Positions 50,139-59,795 are shown, counted from the stretch's first letter. The stretch is DNA of 64,000 nt from Pseudomonas fluorescens (GCF_902497875.1 NZ_CABVHY010000003.1:186001-250000); one strand, 5' to 3'. Numbers and translations are program-made. The notes: generated by a model not told the origin, from the letters alone.

Positions 50139-50972
50139 ATGAGCCTGAGCATTACGCCCCTTAGCTGCACCCTTGGCGCCCGGATCAGCGGTGTCGACAT
50201 CACCCAACCGCTGAACGTCGAACAGCGCGACGCCATCGAGCAGGCGTTGCTCAAGCATCACGTCCTGTTCTTTCGTGAGCAGCCGTTGAACCCACAGCAG
50301 CAAGCACGGTTCGCCGCCAATTTCGGTGACTTGCACATTCATCCGATCTACCCGAATGTCCCGGAACAGCCTGAGGTGCTGATCCTCGACACGGCGCAAA
50401 CCGACGTCCGCGATAATGCCGTCTGGCACACCGACGTGACTTTCCTGCCGACCCCGGCCCTGGGCGCGGTGCTCAGCGCCAAGCTGCTGCCGGCGTTTGG
50501 TGGCGACACCCTGTGGGCCAGCGGCATCGCGGCTTACGAAGCACTGTCGGCGCCGTTGCAAAGCTTGCTGCAAGGCCTGACCGCAACCCACGACTTCATC
50601 AAATCCTTCCCGCTGGAACGCTTCGGCACCACCGCCGAAGACCTTGCGCGCTGGGAAGAGGCACGCAAGAAGAACCCGCCGCTGTCACACCCGGTGATCC
50701 GCACTCACCCTGTCAGCGGACGCAAGTCGCTGTTCGTCAACGAAGGCTTCACTACCCGCATCAACGAGCTGTCGGAAGCCGAAAGCGAAGTGATCCTGAA
50801 ACTGCTGTTCGCCCACTCCACCCGCCCGGAATTCACTATCCGCTGGCGCTGGGAAGAGAACGACGTAGCGTTCTGGGACAACCGCGTCACCCAACACTTC
50901 GCCGTCGACGACTACCGCCCGCAACGGCGCGTGATGCACCGGGCGACGATTTTGGGGGATGTGCCGTTTTAA
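50139..50972 (+). CDS. tauD: Taurine dioxygenase
   Basis: 277 residues from the ATG at 50139. This Fe(II)/2-oxoglutarate oxygenase turns taurine into sulfite and aminoacetaldehyde. The facial triad is visible: His97 and Asp99 in WHTDVTF and His253 in [14 protein letters not shown]; the 2-oxoglutarate-binding Arg is in RVMHR. It begins 47 bp after tauC and a REP pair follows it. Confidence 0.95.
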   Translation: MSLSITPLSCTLGARISGVDITQPLNVEQRDAIEQALLKHHVLFFREQPLNPQQQARFAANFGDLHIHPIYPNVPEQPEVLILDTAQTDVRDNAVWHTDVTFLPTPALGAVLSAKLLPAFGGDTLWASGIAAYEALSAPLQSLLQGLTATHDFIKSFPLERFGTTAEDLARWEEARKKNPPLSHPVIRTHPVSGRKSLFVNEGFTTRINELSEAESEVILKLLFAHSTRPEFTIRWRWEENDVAFWDNRVTQHFAVDDYRPQRRVMHRATILGDVPF

Positions 50973-50989
50973 GTGGTCGGCCCGTTACA

Positions 50990-51076
50990 CCGTCTTCGCG
51001 GGCAAGCCCGCTCCCACAAGGATCGCCCAATACCTGTGGGAGCGGCGGTGCGGCGATCCGACTTGCCCGCGAAAGC
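50990..51076. repeat. REP pair of the CGCGGGCAAGCCCGCTCCCA family
   Basis: TCGCGGGCAAGCCCGCTCCC and, inverted, TGTGGGAGCGG...CTTGCCCGCGA form a long cruciform between convergent tauD and the aldo/keto reductase gene. Confidence 0.88.
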
Positions 51077-51108
51077 TTTTTGATAGGCGATAAATCAATC
51101 GGAAACGA

Positions 51109-52146
51109 TTACTCAGCCGTCGACGGCTTCTCCCACAAATTAATCCCGCCTTCCTGGGCAAACCGGTCGATTTCGGCCAACTCCTCTGCGCTGAAGCTCA
51201 AATTCTTCAACGCCCCGACGTTTTCGATGATCTGCTCCGGGCGGCTGGCGCCAATCAGCGCGGAGGTCACCCGCGGGTCACGCAGGGTCCAGGCCAGGGC
51301 CATTTGCGCGAGGCTTTGGCCGCGGCGTTGGGCGATTTCGTTGAGGGCGCGCACGTGGGCAATATTGGCCTGCGACAGGTGCGAGGCTTGCAGCGAACCG
51401 CCGCCCGGGCGGTTCACCCGCGCATCCTTGGGCACGCCGTTGAGGTATTTATCGGTCAGCAGGCCCTGGGCCAACGGCGTGAAGGCGATCACCCCGGCGC
51501 CGAGTTCATCGGTTGTATCCAGCAGGTCTTTTTCCACCCAGCGGTTGAGCAGGTTGTAGGCTGGTTGATGGATCAACAGCGGCACTTTCCACTCTTTCAG
51601 CAAAGCTGCGATTTCCCGGGTTTTGGCCCCGGAATACGACGAGATACCGATGTACAGCGCCTTGCCTTGCTGCACGGCGGTGGCCAGAGCACCGGCGGTT
51701 TCTTCCAGAGGAGTATCCGGGTCGAAGCGGTGCGAATAGAAGATGTCCACATAGTCGACGCCCAACCGCTGCAGGCTCTGATCAAGGCTTGCCAGCACGT
51801 ATTTTCGCGAACCGCCGCCCTGACCGTACGGACCGGGCCACATGTCCCAACCGGCTTTACTGGAGATGATCAGTTCATCGCGGTAGTGCTTGAAGTCTTC
51901 ACGCAGCAAACGACCGAAGTTGATCTCCGCGCTGCCGTAGGGCGGGCCATAGTTGTTGGCCAGGTCGAAGTGATTGATGCCCAGGTCGAAGGCCGTGCGC
52001 AGCAACGAGCGCTGGGTATCGATCGGCGTACTGTCGCCGAAGTTGTGCCACAGGCCCAGGGACAATGCCGGCAGCACCAGACCCCTGCGTCCGACGCGGC
52101 GGTAAGGAATGGAGTCGTAGCGGTTTTCGGCAGCAATGTAAGTCAT
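51109..52146 (-). CDS. mgrA: L-glyceraldehyde 3-phosphate reductase, aldo/keto reductase family
   Basis: 345 residues from the ATG at 52146 (GAGAGGA upstream). The aldo/keto reductase tetrad is present: Asp and Tyr in HFDLANNYGPPYGSAE, Lys in IISSKAGWDMWPGPYG, and the His of the YSHRFDPDTP strand. Length and WPGPYG match the YghZ/MgrA subgroup, which reduces L-glyceraldehyde 3-phosphate and methylglyoxal with NADPH. Confidence 0.9.
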   Translation of the reverse strand: MTYIAAENRYDSIPYRRVGRRGLVLPALSLGLWHNFGDSTPIDTQRSLLRTAFDLGINHFDLANNYGPPYGSAEINFGRLLREDFKHYRDELIISSKAGWDMWPGPYGQGGGSRKYVLASLDQSLQRLGVDYVDIFYSHRFDPDTPLEETAGALATAVQQGKALYIGISSYSGAKTREIAALLKEWKVPLLIHQPAYNLLNRWVEKDLLDTTDELGAGVIAFTPLAQGLLTDKYLNGVPKDARVNRPGGGSLQASHLSQANIAHVRALNEIAQRRGQSLAQMALAWTLRDPRVTSALIGASRPEQIIENVGALKNLSFSAEELAEIDRFAQEGGINLWEKPSTAE

Positions 52147-52256
52147 CGAATCCTCTCTGGTTTGAGTCTGCGGTGTCTCTGAAACTCTGAAGGTCATTGC
52201 GACCTTATCGCGGGCAAAGTCTTGTCATCGTATTCGATACGGCACCACTAACCCAT

Positions 52257-52291
52257 GATCGTTCCCCCCACCTATGCGCGAGGGAACGATC
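52257..52291 (-). terminator. Hairpin downstream of hicB
   Basis: GATCGTTCCC (52257-52266) and GGGAACGATC (52282-52291) form a perfect 10-bp stem 8 bp beyond the hicB stop. There is no clear T-run, so it may protect the mRNA end rather than terminate. Confidence 0.5.
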
Positions 52292-52298
52292 ACCTGCT

Positions 52299-52700
52299 TC
52301 ACGCCGACAATTCTCTCAATGCCGCCGCAGCCAGAAATCCGGACCGTGAGCTGTAACGACGGTCCCGTTTTACAGTTTGATCAATACGTTCAAGTAACTG
52401 CTCAGGAAGCGTGGCGTTGAAGCGAACCGATTTCCCGAAATAAGGTGTAACGTCAAACTCAACAACCCCCCATACACCACCGGCATAGTCGGGATTATCA
52501 AGGTGATCATCTATCTCGTGCACGTGTGGAAGTGGATCGCCATCGGCGACCAGTCCTTCGTAATGCAAGGACAATGCTTCTTTCACGTTTTCGAATGCTT
52601 GCGACACAGTGCTACCCGCGGAGAAGCAACCCGGCACATCAGGGACAATCACTCCGTAGTCTGAGTCGGCATCCTTGTGCAGAACGACTGGGAATTTCAT
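52299..52700 (-). CDS. hicB: HicB-family antitoxin
   Basis: 133 residues from the ATG at 52700. The N-terminal partially degraded RNase-H-like fold reads MKFPVVLHKDADSDYGVIVPDVPGCFSAG, the HicB signature. The C-terminal part (VRFNATLPEQLLERIDQTVK...RSGFLAAAALREL) is a ribbon-helix-helix DNA-binding segment. It neutralises HicA and should autoregulate the pair. It lies 92 bp after hicA. Confidence 0.93.
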   Translation of the reverse strand: MKFPVVLHKDADSDYGVIVPDVPGCFSAGSTVSQAFENVKEALSLHYEGLVADGDPLPHVHEIDDHLDNPDYAGGVWGVVEFDVTPYFGKSVRFNATLPEQLLERIDQTVKRDRRYSSRSGFLAAAALRELSA

Positions 52701-52792
52701 GTTGGTGGACCCTTCCTCTAAATCCGGTTTCGTTGGAGACCGGTTTCTCTTCAATACGACCCCATGAGGGTGTTCGTACCTGCTTACCGGCT

Positions 52793-52975
52793 TCATTTCA
52801 GTCCGGCCTGTTTCAGTATGCTGTTGATCGTACCTTTCGGAAGGTCGGAGTCCGGGTGCTTGATGGTGACCCTCCCATGCTTGCTCGCATGTTTGTATTG
52901 GTGATGACTGCCTTTCACCGCCACCAGATACCACCCGTCCTCCTCGATCGCTTTGATCATTTCCCGACTTCGCAT
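52793..52975 (-). CDS. hicA: HicA mRNA interferase toxin
   Basis: 60 residues from the ATG at 52975. The double-stranded-RNA-binding-like fold contains the catalytic His in AVKGSHHQYKH; the C-terminus SDLPKGTINSILKQAGL is typical. It cleaves mRNA when free of HicB. Its ribosome site (GGGCGAGGGTG before ATG) lies in the arm of a 10-bp inverted repeat, so translation of the toxin may be held down. Confidence 0.93.
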   Translation of the reverse strand: MRSREMIKAIEEDGWYLVAVKGSHHQYKHASKHGRVTIKHPDSDLPKGTINSILKQAGLK

Positions 52976-52979
52976 CACC

Positions 52980-53030
52980 CTCGCCCTTTTCGACAGCCTC
53001 TGTGGCGCACTGTACACAGCAAAGGGCGAG
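52980..53030 (-). promoter_or_regulatory. Inverted repeat covering the hicA ribosome site
   Basis: CTCGCCCTTT (52980-52989 on plus) and AAAGGGCGAG (53021-53030) are perfect 10-bp complements around 31 nt that include a further CTGTG/CACAG pair. On the hicA mRNA the proximal arm contains part of the Shine-Dalgarno stretch. It may be an RNA lock, the HicB operator, or both. Confidence 0.55.
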
Positions 53031-53104
53031 CTCAATACACACCATACACACTCGGTTAAATATTAGTCTACAAATCCTGCCTTTATTTCTCCTCAGACTG
53101 ACGG

Positions 53105-53995
53105 TTACTCAGCGGTGGCAAACACCTCACTCAACCAATCGACAAACACCCGAACCCGTGGCGACATGTGTCTGTTGTGCGGATAAAGGACCGAAACCGG
53201 CATGGGTGGTGGTGGGGTGTCGGCAAGGATTTCCTGCACCAACCCCTGGGAAATCTGCGTCGCCATGCGGTAGTGCGGGCACTGGATGAGGCCCAGGCCG
53301 GCGACTGCCGAGGCGGCGTAGATTTCCGCGCCGAGCACTGACAGCGCGCCGTCGACAGGAACTTCTTTCAGCTCACCGTCGACCATGAATTCGAACGGGA
53401 ACAGTTTCGCGGTGGTGCGCGAGACGTAGTTCACCGCGCGGTGCTGCGTCAGGTCGGCGAGGCTTTTCGGTTCGCCGTATTTGCGCAAGTAGGCCGGGCT
53501 GGCGCAGGTCACCTGACGCAGGGTCGCGACGCGGCGGCCAATCAGCGACGAATCGCCCAGGGTGCCGGCGCGCAATACGCAGTCGACGCCTTCGGCGATC
53601 AGGTCGACGAAGCGGTCCGCTTCGCTGATGCACAGTTCGATTTCCGGGTAGCGTTCCATGAATTGCGGCAGCGCCGGGATCACGAAGTACTTGGCCAAAG
53701 TGCCATGCAAGTCGACCCGCAGCCGCCCTTTCGGCGCCACCGATCGAAACGCCAGTTCAGCCTCTTCCAATTCCGCCAGCAACTGCACGCAACGCAGGTA
53801 GTACGCCTCGCCATCGAGGGTCGGACGCACCCGCCGCGTGCTGCGTTCCAGTAACCGCGTACCGAGCCAGGCTTCGAATTGATTGAGGGTGTGGGTCAGG
53901 GTGGCGCGAGGCAAGTTCAGGTCATCGGCGGCCAGCGTGAAGCTGCTGCGCTCGTAGATGCGCACGAAAACCTTCATCGCTTTGACTTGATCCAC
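53105..53995 (-). CDS. LysR-family regulator
   Basis: 296 residues. The N-terminal winged helix (MDQVKAMKVFVRIYERSSFT...LPRATLTHTLNQFEAWLGTRLLERSTR) and C-terminal effector domain are typical of the CrgA-like LysR group. It is divergent from an SDR gene 129 bp away, the usual arrangement for a regulator and its target. Ligand unknown. Confidence 0.88.
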   Translation of the reverse strand: MDQVKAMKVFVRIYERSSFTLAADDLNLPRATLTHTLNQFEAWLGTRLLERSTRRVRPTLDGEAYYLRCVQLLAELEEAELAFRSVAPKGRLRVDLHGTLAKYFVIPALPQFMERYPEIELCISEADRFVDLIAEGVDCVLRAGTLGDSSLIGRRVATLRQVTCASPAYLRKYGEPKSLADLTQHRAVNYVSRTTAKLFPFEFMVDGELKEVPVDGALSVLGAEIYAASAVAGLGLIQCPHYRMATQISQGLVQEILADTPPPPMPVSVLYPHNRHMSPRVRVFVDWLSEVFATAE

Positions 53996-54124
53996 GCTGG
54001 ACTCCTGTCGCTCGATTGTTGGCGATTATTGAACAGTCAAGGCAACTCTGCTGCATTTATCGACCCTGGTAAACATGTGAATCTTGCTCCAACAGCAACT
54101 CACTAGCCCCAAGGAATCCTCGCC

Positions 54125-54865
54125 ATGACTACTCAAACTTCGAAAGTCGCCCTCGTTACCGGAGCTTCGCGCGGCATCGGCGCAGCAATCGCCGAGCAAC
54201 TCGCAAGCGAAGGCTTCGCGGTCGCCATCAACTACGCCAGCAGCGCTGGCGAAGCCTCGGCCCTGGTCGTGGCACTGCGTCAGGCCGGTCACCAGGCCAT
54301 AGCGATCAAGGCCGACGTGGCCAACGCCGCTGACGTCCGCCGGATGTTCGACGAGACCGAAGCGCAATTGGGCAAGGTCGATGTGTTGGTGAACAACGCC
54401 GGGATCCTCAACGTCCTGCCGCTGGCCCAGCACAGCGACGAATTGTTCGAGCAGACCTTCGCCATCAACACTCGTGGCACCTTCAACACCCTGCGCGAAG
54501 CCGCGACCCGCCTGAATGCCGGCGGACGGATCGTCAACTTCTCCAGCAGCACCGTCGGCCTGAACCTGCCGGGCTACGCCGTGTACATCGCCAGCAAAGC
54601 GGCGGTTGAATCCCTTACCCAGGTGTTCGCCAAGGAACTGCGCGGTCGCAACATCACCGTCAACGCGATCGCTCCCGGCCCGGTCGCCACTGAACTGTTC
54701 CTGCACGGCAAAAGCGAAGAGCAGATCCAGACCTTCGCCAAGATGCCGCCACTGGAACGCCTCGGTCAGCCAGAAGACATCGCCAAGGTCATTTCCTTTC
54801 TGGTCAGCCCGGCTGCCAGCTGGGTCAACGGGCAAATCCTGCGGGCCAATGGCGGGCTGGTTTGA
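54125..54865 (+). CDS. SDR-family oxidoreductase
   Basis: 246 residues, a classical short-chain dehydrogenase. The cofactor motif TGASRGIGAAIA lies at about 14-25, followed by NNAGI, the catalytic Ser in NFSSST and YIASK (YxxxK). The substrate is not deducible. It is divergent from the LysR gene and is probably its target. Confidence 0.9.
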   Translation: MTTQTSKVALVTGASRGIGAAIAEQLASEGFAVAINYASSAGEASALVVALRQAGHQAIAIKADVANAADVRRMFDETEAQLGKVDVLVNNAGILNVLPLAQHSDELFEQTFAINTRGTFNTLREAATRLNAGGRIVNFSSSTVGLNLPGYAVYIASKAAVESLTQVFAKELRGRNITVNAIAPGPVATELFLHGKSEEQIQTFAKMPPLERLGQPEDIAKVISFLVSPAASWVNGQILRANGGLV

Positions 54866-54913
54866 GTCGTCAAGGTTCTCAACGCCTATGCTCGTTATGA
54901 CGGAGTGTTGGAC

Positions 54914-54945
54914 GTGTGGGAGCGAGCTTGCCCGGCTGCTCCTAC
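54914..54945. repeat. REP-like element
   Basis: TGTGGGAGCGAGCTTGCCCG followed by GCTGCTCCTACA is a compact inverted REP-like unit between the SDR gene and the small membrane protein gene. Confidence 0.6.
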
Positions 54946-54980
54946 AAGGGCCCAGCTTTCGCTTAAAGGAGGACACCCAC

Positions 54981-55238
54981 GTGCACACCACCATCATCAT
55001 CACTTTCGGCCTGGTCCTTCTGGCGCTGATGTTGTTCATCGGCCAGAAACTCGGTTTCAGCCAGCAGACCGTTACCTACAGTTTCATCGTCCTGTGGCTG
55101 GCGCTGACGCTGATCAACGGCGCCGTGGGCCTGGTCACTGCAGGGCAGTCGCTGGTCTCTGAACTGATGGTCGGTAGTGTGGTGTTCAGCGTACCGGTGG
55201 CTGCTCTGGTGCTATTCATGGTGTTGAACAATGCCTGA
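54981..55238 (+). CDS. Small inner-membrane protein (85 aa)
   Basis: The GTG at 54981 is preceded by a near-perfect AAAGGAGGA at 7-nt spacing, which makes this a strong gene call despite the non-ATG start. The product has about three hydrophobic segments (residues about 4-20, 33-55, 62-83) and few charges. It ends 17 bp before the convergent betT stop. No family is recognised. Confidence 0.75.
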   Translation: MHTTIIITFGLVLLALMLFIGQKLGFSQQTVTYSFIVLWLALTLINGAVGLVTAGQSLVSELMVGSVVFSVPVAALVLFMVLNNA

Positions 55239-55255
55239 GCGCCACCGCGCTTCGA

Positions 55256-57250
55256 TCAACGTACCAGGTGCAGGAACTGCAGGTGCCGTTCGTACTGGTC
55301 GAGGATGTCGTTGATGATCTGCTCTTTGGTGTAACCCACCAGATCGTAGTCCTGACTGCCTTCGCTCAGGTGTACTTCAGCCCGGTAATAGCGACGGTTG
55401 TTGAGCTCTTTGGAGCCCATCCCGCCACGGGCGAAGGACGGCGTGAAATAGCCGCGCATTTGCACCTGATAGATGAACGGATGCTGCTCGCCATGGCCGA
55501 TTTCCAGGCTGACGCTGTCATTGGCCGGGTCCGGTTGAGCGACCACGTTGAGGCCTTTTTCGACGAACACCGCCGTCACTTCTTCGATGGCCGGGCGCAC
55601 CGTGGAGTCGAGGAAACGGTACACCTCATCCCGTGACGGGAAATGCACGGCCTGGCTCAGGCGCTGACGCCAACCGCCGCGCCGCGAACCGGACACCGGT
55701 GCCAGCGAGTGCATTTGCGCGATCTGCTTCTGCGACTCGAGGTAGAACGCCTTGTGCAGGCCCCACATCATCAGTAGCAAGATCAACGAGAACGGCAGCG
55801 AAGTGAGCACCACCGCTGATTTCAGCGAGTCGATACTACCGGCGAACAACAAGGCACTGGTGATCAGCGCGGTCATCGCACCCCAGAACACCCGCAGCCA
55901 TTTCGGCCCGTCTTCGTCGGGGTTGCCGCCACGGGCTGAAAGCGTCGAGAGCACCACGGTGCCGGAGTCTGCCGAGGTGACGAAGAACACAAAGCTGATA
56001 AACACCGTGACCGCGATGACAGTCTTGCCCCACGGGTAGGTTTCCAGCAGCAGGTACAGGGTCATCGACGGATTTTCGAGGGCCGACATTCCCATCGCGC
56101 TCATGCCATGGTTGAGCACCTGATCGATGGCGCTGTTGCCGAAGATCGACATCCACGCCAGGGTGAAACCCAGGGGAATCAGCAGCACGCCGAAGACGAA
56201 TTCGCGGATGGTTCGGCCACGGGAAATCCGCGCGATGAACAACCCCACGAACGGCGACCATGCGATCCACCAGGCCCAATAAAACACCGTCCAGCCGCCC
56301 AGCCAGTCGCTGGGTTTATCGTAGGCGTAGAGATCGAAACTCTTCATCGGCAAGGCACCGAGGTAATCGCCGATGTTCTGGATCAGGGTGTTGAGCAGGT
56401 GCTGGGTGGGCCCGGCGAACAACACGAACAGCAGCAGCGCGCAGGCCAGCAGCATGTTGATGTCGGACATTACCCGCACGCCTTTATCGACACCGGACAC
56501 CGCAACGATGATCGCCGCGCCCATCATCAGCGTGATCAGGCCGACCTGAATCCACTGGGTGTGAGCGATGCCGAACAGGAAGTCGAGACCGGAGTTGAGG
56601 TGCAATACGCCAAAGCCCATGTCCGCGCCCAACCCAAACACCGTGGCGATGATGCCGAAGCCATCCACCGCGTAGCCGATCGGGCCGTTGATGCGCTTGC
56701 CGATCAACGGGTACAGCGCCGAGCGCAAAGCCAGTGGCAGGTTATGCCGATAGGCGAAGTAGGCCAGCGCCATGCCGACGAAAGCGAACACGCCCCAGCC
56801 GTGCAGGCCCCAGTGCAGAAACAGAATCTGCATGGCCTGGCGCGCGGCATCCGCCGTGCCGGCTTCGCCTTGAGGCGGCTGCAGCATGTGAGTCAGCGGC
56901 TCGGACACACAGAAGAAAAACAGCGTGATGCTGATCCCGGCGGCGAACAGCATGCCGGCCCAGGACAGGTAACTGAATTCGGGTTCGTCGTGGTCGGCAC
57001 CGAGCTTGATCTTGCCGTAGCCGGACAAGGCGGTGACCACCACGAAGACCAGATACAGAGTCATCGCCAGCATGTAGTACCAGCCGACCGTATTGGCCGC
57101 CCAGTTTTGTGCGGCCAGTAGCCAGGCACCGGCCTGTTCCGGCACGGCGATGACCACCAGGCCGAACAACAGAATGAAACTCGCCGAGAAATAGAACACC
57201 GGCGGATTCATGCGGATCTGACCGCTTGGAGGGGTGGACGATGCACTCAT
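55256..57250 (-). CDS. betT: BCCT-family choline transporter BetT
   Basis: 664 residues with 12 membrane segments and a cytoplasmic C-terminal extension of about 150 residues (from about 515), the BetT-type osmosensing tail. The BCCT signature region reads FYWAWWIAWSPFVGLFIARISRGRTIREF, and the early GMLFAAGISITLFFFCVSEP is conserved. It imports choline for glycine betaine synthesis or catabolism. GAGGTG lies upstream of the ATG. The betIBA genes are not in the window. Confidence 0.93.
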   Translation of the reverse strand: MSASSTPPSGQIRMNPPVFYFSASFILLFGLVVIAVPEQAGAWLLAAQNWAANTVGWYYMLAMTLYLVFVVVTALSGYGKIKLGADHDEPEFSYLSWAGMLFAAGISITLFFFCVSEPLTHMLQPPQGEAGTADAARQAMQILFLHWGLHGWGVFAFVGMALAYFAYRHNLPLALRSALYPLIGKRINGPIGYAVDGFGIIATVFGLGADMGFGVLHLNSGLDFLFGIAHTQWIQVGLITLMMGAAIIVAVSGVDKGVRVMSDINMLLACALLLFVLFAGPTQHLLNTLIQNIGDYLGALPMKSFDLYAYDKPSDWLGGWTVFYWAWWIAWSPFVGLFIARISRGRTIREFVFGVLLIPLGFTLAWMSIFGNSAIDQVLNHGMSAMGMSALENPSMTLYLLLETYPWGKTVIAVTVFISFVFFVTSADSGTVVLSTLSARGGNPDEDGPKWLRVFWGAMTALITSALLFAGSIDSLKSAVVLTSLPFSLILLLMMWGLHKAFYLESQKQIAQMHSLAPVSGSRRGGWRQRLSQAVHFPSRDEVYRFLDSTVRPAIEEVTAVFVEKGLNVVAQPDPANDSVSLEIGHGEQHPFIYQVQMRGYFTPSFARGGMGSKELNNRRYYRAEVHLSEGSQDYDLVGYTKEQIINDILDQYERHLQFLHLVR

Positions 57251-57342
57251 GAAAGCTGCACCTCGAGGGGATGGAATGTGGCTGGATAAAACGGACTCAG
57301 CAAAGGTAAGCCTCCTGTTGTGAGCGGGCAGCGAACCACCGA

Positions 57343-57370
57343 TTTAACTTGAACGAGCGTTCAAGTTAAA
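57343..57370. promoter_or_regulatory. Perfect BetI-like palindrome upstream of betT
   Basis: TTTAACTTGAAC (57343-57354) and GTTCAAGTTAAA (57359-57370) are perfect 12-bp arms around GAGC, about 93 bp upstream of the betT start. TTGAAC-n4-GTTCAA resembles the operator I recall for the choline-responsive TetR repressor BetI. Confidence 0.7.
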
Positions 57371-57413
57371 CATGGAAAGGCGCTTCAGGACTAATCGCAA
57401 GGCTCAGCGGCGT

Positions 57414-57576
57414 CTTGTGGCGAGGGGGCTTGCCCCCGTTGGGCTGCGAAGCGGCCCCGAAACCTACAACCGAATTCTTTCAGTTAAAGCCTGCATATGC
57501 GTTCTCCCTGGCACAATGCGATTACTGATTTTAGGGCCGCTACGCGACCCAGCGGGGGCAAGCCCCCTCGCCACAG
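57414..57576. repeat. REP pair of the GTGGCGAGGGGGCTTGCCCC family
   Basis: TTGTGGCGAGGGGGCTTGCC and, inverted, GGCAAGCCCCCTCGCCACAG are about 120 bp apart, in the same family as 40016-40162. The pair fills most of the gap between betT and the serine acetyltransferase gene. Confidence 0.88.
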
Positions 57577-57595
57577 GTGTCAAGCGCCAACCGGG

Positions 57596-58522
57596 TTACT
57601 TCTGCGTCCCGTCATCATGCTGCAGATTGGCCTGGGTCAGGTTGCAGCTGGCCGGCACGCTGCGAGTCAGCCAGACATTGCCGCCGATGGTCGAGCCCTT
57701 GCCGATGGTGATCCGCCCGAGGATGGTCGCGCCGGCATAGATCACCACATCGTCTTCGACAATCGGGTGGCGCGGATGGCCTTTTTGCAACTGGCCGTCC
57801 TCGTCCGCGGGGAAACGTTTCGCGCCGAGCGTCACCGCCTGATAAATGCGCACCCGCTCGCCGATGATCGCTGTCTCGCCGATCACCACACCCGTCCCGT
57901 GATCGATAAAGAAGCTGGCGCCGATCTGCGCGCCGGGGTGGATATCGATACCCGTTGCCGAGTGGGCGATCTCCGAACTGATCCGCGCCAATAGCGGCAA
58001 ACCCGCGCGATACAGGTGATGCGCCAGGCGATGATGAATCACCGCGAGAATGCCCGGGTAGCACAACAGCACTTCATCCACGCTGCGCGCCGCCGGGTCA
58101 CCGTGGAAGGCGGCCAGCACATCGGTATCGAGCAGACTGCGCAAACCCGGCAAGGCCAGGGCGAAATCCTGGATCAACCGGATCGCCTTGACCTCGACTT
58201 CGTTGTCGACCAGCGCGCTTTGCCGCGCCACATAACGCAGTTCAAGCCGCGCCTGGGCCAACAGGGCATTGAGCGCCACATCCAGGGTATGGCCGACGTA
58301 GAAGTCTTCACTCTCCTCGCGCAGGTCCACCGGACCAAGGCGCATCGGGAACAGTGCACCGCACAGCGCCTCGAGAATCTCGGCCATGGCCTCTCGCGAC
58401 GGCAATTCACGCCCGCCCTGCTCGCCGCTGCTACGGCCGTTCTGAGTACGCCACTGATCTCGGGCTTCGCGCAGTTGGCTGACGATGGTCTGCAACTGCC
58501 AATGGCTGGAACGCTCGCTCAC
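57596..58522 (-). CDS. cysE: Serine O-acetyltransferase (EpsC/CysE type)
   Basis: 308 residues. The C-terminal left-handed beta-helix of hexapeptide repeats contains the active-site His of [26 protein letters not shown]. It makes O-acetylserine from serine and acetyl-CoA, the carbon skeleton of cysteine and inducer of CysB. It is longer than the usual 270 residues, with an extended N-terminal helical domain as in EpsC-type proteins. It is divergent from a D-cysteine desulfhydrase gene. Confidence 0.9.
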   Translation of the reverse strand: MSERSSHWQLQTIVSQLREARDQWRTQNGRSSGEQGGRELPSREAMAEILEALCGALFPMRLGPVDLREESEDFYVGHTLDVALNALLAQARLELRYVARQSALVDNEVEVKAIRLIQDFALALPGLRSLLDTDVLAAFHGDPAARSVDEVLLCYPGILAVIHHRLAHHLYRAGLPLLARISSEIAHSATGIDIHPGAQIGASFFIDHGTGVVIGETAIIGERVRIYQAVTLGAKRFPADEDGQLQKGHPRHPIVEDDVVIYAGATILGRITIGKGSTIGGNVWLTRSVPASCNLTQANLQHDDGTQK

Positions 58523-58714
58523 GGTAAAGACTCCTCATTCATGCGGCCGGACTGTCTGGCTGCGGAAACGGCATCCACTTTACGGTACACGCCCGAACCT
58601 GAATTAAGAACGAATTGTGTGGGTGTAAGCACATTTGGATATAAGCGATTGACGGTTGCTCCAGTAAAAAGGCCTGCCTATAGTCCAGACACCTCCTACA
58701 ACCAGTACGGACCC

Positions 58715-59707
58715 ATGATCAAACAACAGCTTGCTCGCTTCAATCGTCTGGAACTCCTCGGCACCGCCACTGCGCTGGAGAAACTCGAGCGCCTGTCGGC
58801 CTGGCTGGGTCGCGATATTTATGTCAAACGCGATGACACCACACCACTGGCCCTGGGCGGCAACAAGCTTCGCAAACTCGAATACCTGGCGGCCGATGCG
58901 CTGGCTGCCGGTGCCGATACCTTGATCACCGCAGGTGCCATTCAGTCCAACCATGTGCGCCAGACCGCGGCATTGGCCGCCAAGCTCGGGCTGGGCTGCG
59001 TCGCACTGCTGGAAAACCCCCTCGGCACCAGCGACAGCAACTACCTGGCAAACGGTAACCGCCTGCTGCTGGATTTGTTCGACGCCAAGGTCGAGCTGGT
59101 GGAGAACCTGGACAACGCCGACGATCAACTGCACGCCCTCGCCGAACGCCTGCGGTCCAGTGGCAAGAAACCCTATCTGGTGCCGATTGGCGGCTCCAAC
59201 GCTTTAGGTGCCTTGGGTTATGTCCGGGCCGGTCTGGAACTGGCCGCGCAGATCGAGGACAGCGGCCTGAAGTTCGCCGCGGTAGTGCTGGCCTCCGGCA
59301 GCGCCGGGACTCATAGCGGTCTGGCCTTGGCACTGAGCGAAGCGCTGCCGGATTTGCCAGTAGTGGGTGTCACGGTTTCGCGCACTGATGAAGCCCAGCG
59401 GCCGAAGGTCCAGGACCTGGCCGAACGCACCGCGCAACTGCTCGGCATGAGCGTGCCGGCGAGCTTCAAGGTGGAACTGTGGGACGAATATTTCGCCCCC
59501 CGTTATGGCGAGCCGAATGCCGGCACCCTGGCGGCGATCAAGCTGGTGGCCAGTCACGAAGGCTTGTTACTGGACCCGGTGTACACCGGCAAGGCCATGG
59601 CCGGCTTGCTCGATGGCATCGGCCGCAATCGTTTCGATGACGGCCCGATCATCTTCCTGCACACCGGCGGGGCGCCGGCGTTGTTTGCGTATGCGGGGAT
59701 GTTTTAA
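58715..59707 (+). CDS. dcyD: D-cysteine desulfhydrase
   Basis: 330 residues from the ATG at 58715; a long upstream frame in phase is only the antisense of the serine acetyltransferase gene. This fold-type II PLP enzyme has Schiff-base Lys51 in [13 protein letters not shown] and the Asn-loop [13 protein letters not shown]. It converts D-cysteine to pyruvate, sulfide and ammonia. It is followed, after a REP pair, by a cystine importer, as dcyD is beside the yecSC genes in E. coli. Confidence 0.92.
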   Translation: MIKQQLARFNRLELLGTATALEKLERLSAWLGRDIYVKRDDTTPLALGGNKLRKLEYLAADALAAGADTLITAGAIQSNHVRQTAALAAKLGLGCVALLENPLGTSDSNYLANGNRLLLDLFDAKVELVENLDNADDQLHALAERLRSSGKKPYLVPIGGSNALGALGYVRAGLELAAQIEDSGLKFAAVVLASGSAGTHSGLALALSEALPDLPVVGVTVSRTDEAQRPKVQDLAERTAQLLGMSVPASFKVELWDEYFAPRYGEPNAGTLAAIKLVASHEGLLLDPVYTGKAMAGLLDGIGRNRFDDGPIIFLHTGGAPALFAYAGMF

Positions 59708-59795
59708 AAGCAAAAGATCGCAGCCTGCGGCAGCTCCTACGGGATCGGTGCTCAACCTGCCTTTGTAGGAGCGGCCGCAGGCTGCGATCTTTTCG
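59708..59795. repeat. REP pair (REPIN)
   Basis: CTGCGGCAGCTCCTACGGG and, inverted, GTAGGAGCGGCCGCAGGC lie between dcyD and the cystine transporter genes. Confidence 0.9.

Noticed and set aside
58016..58714. N-terminal extension of the D-cysteine desulfhydrase frame
   Set aside because: It runs antisense through the serine acetyltransferase gene; the family start is the ATG at 58715.
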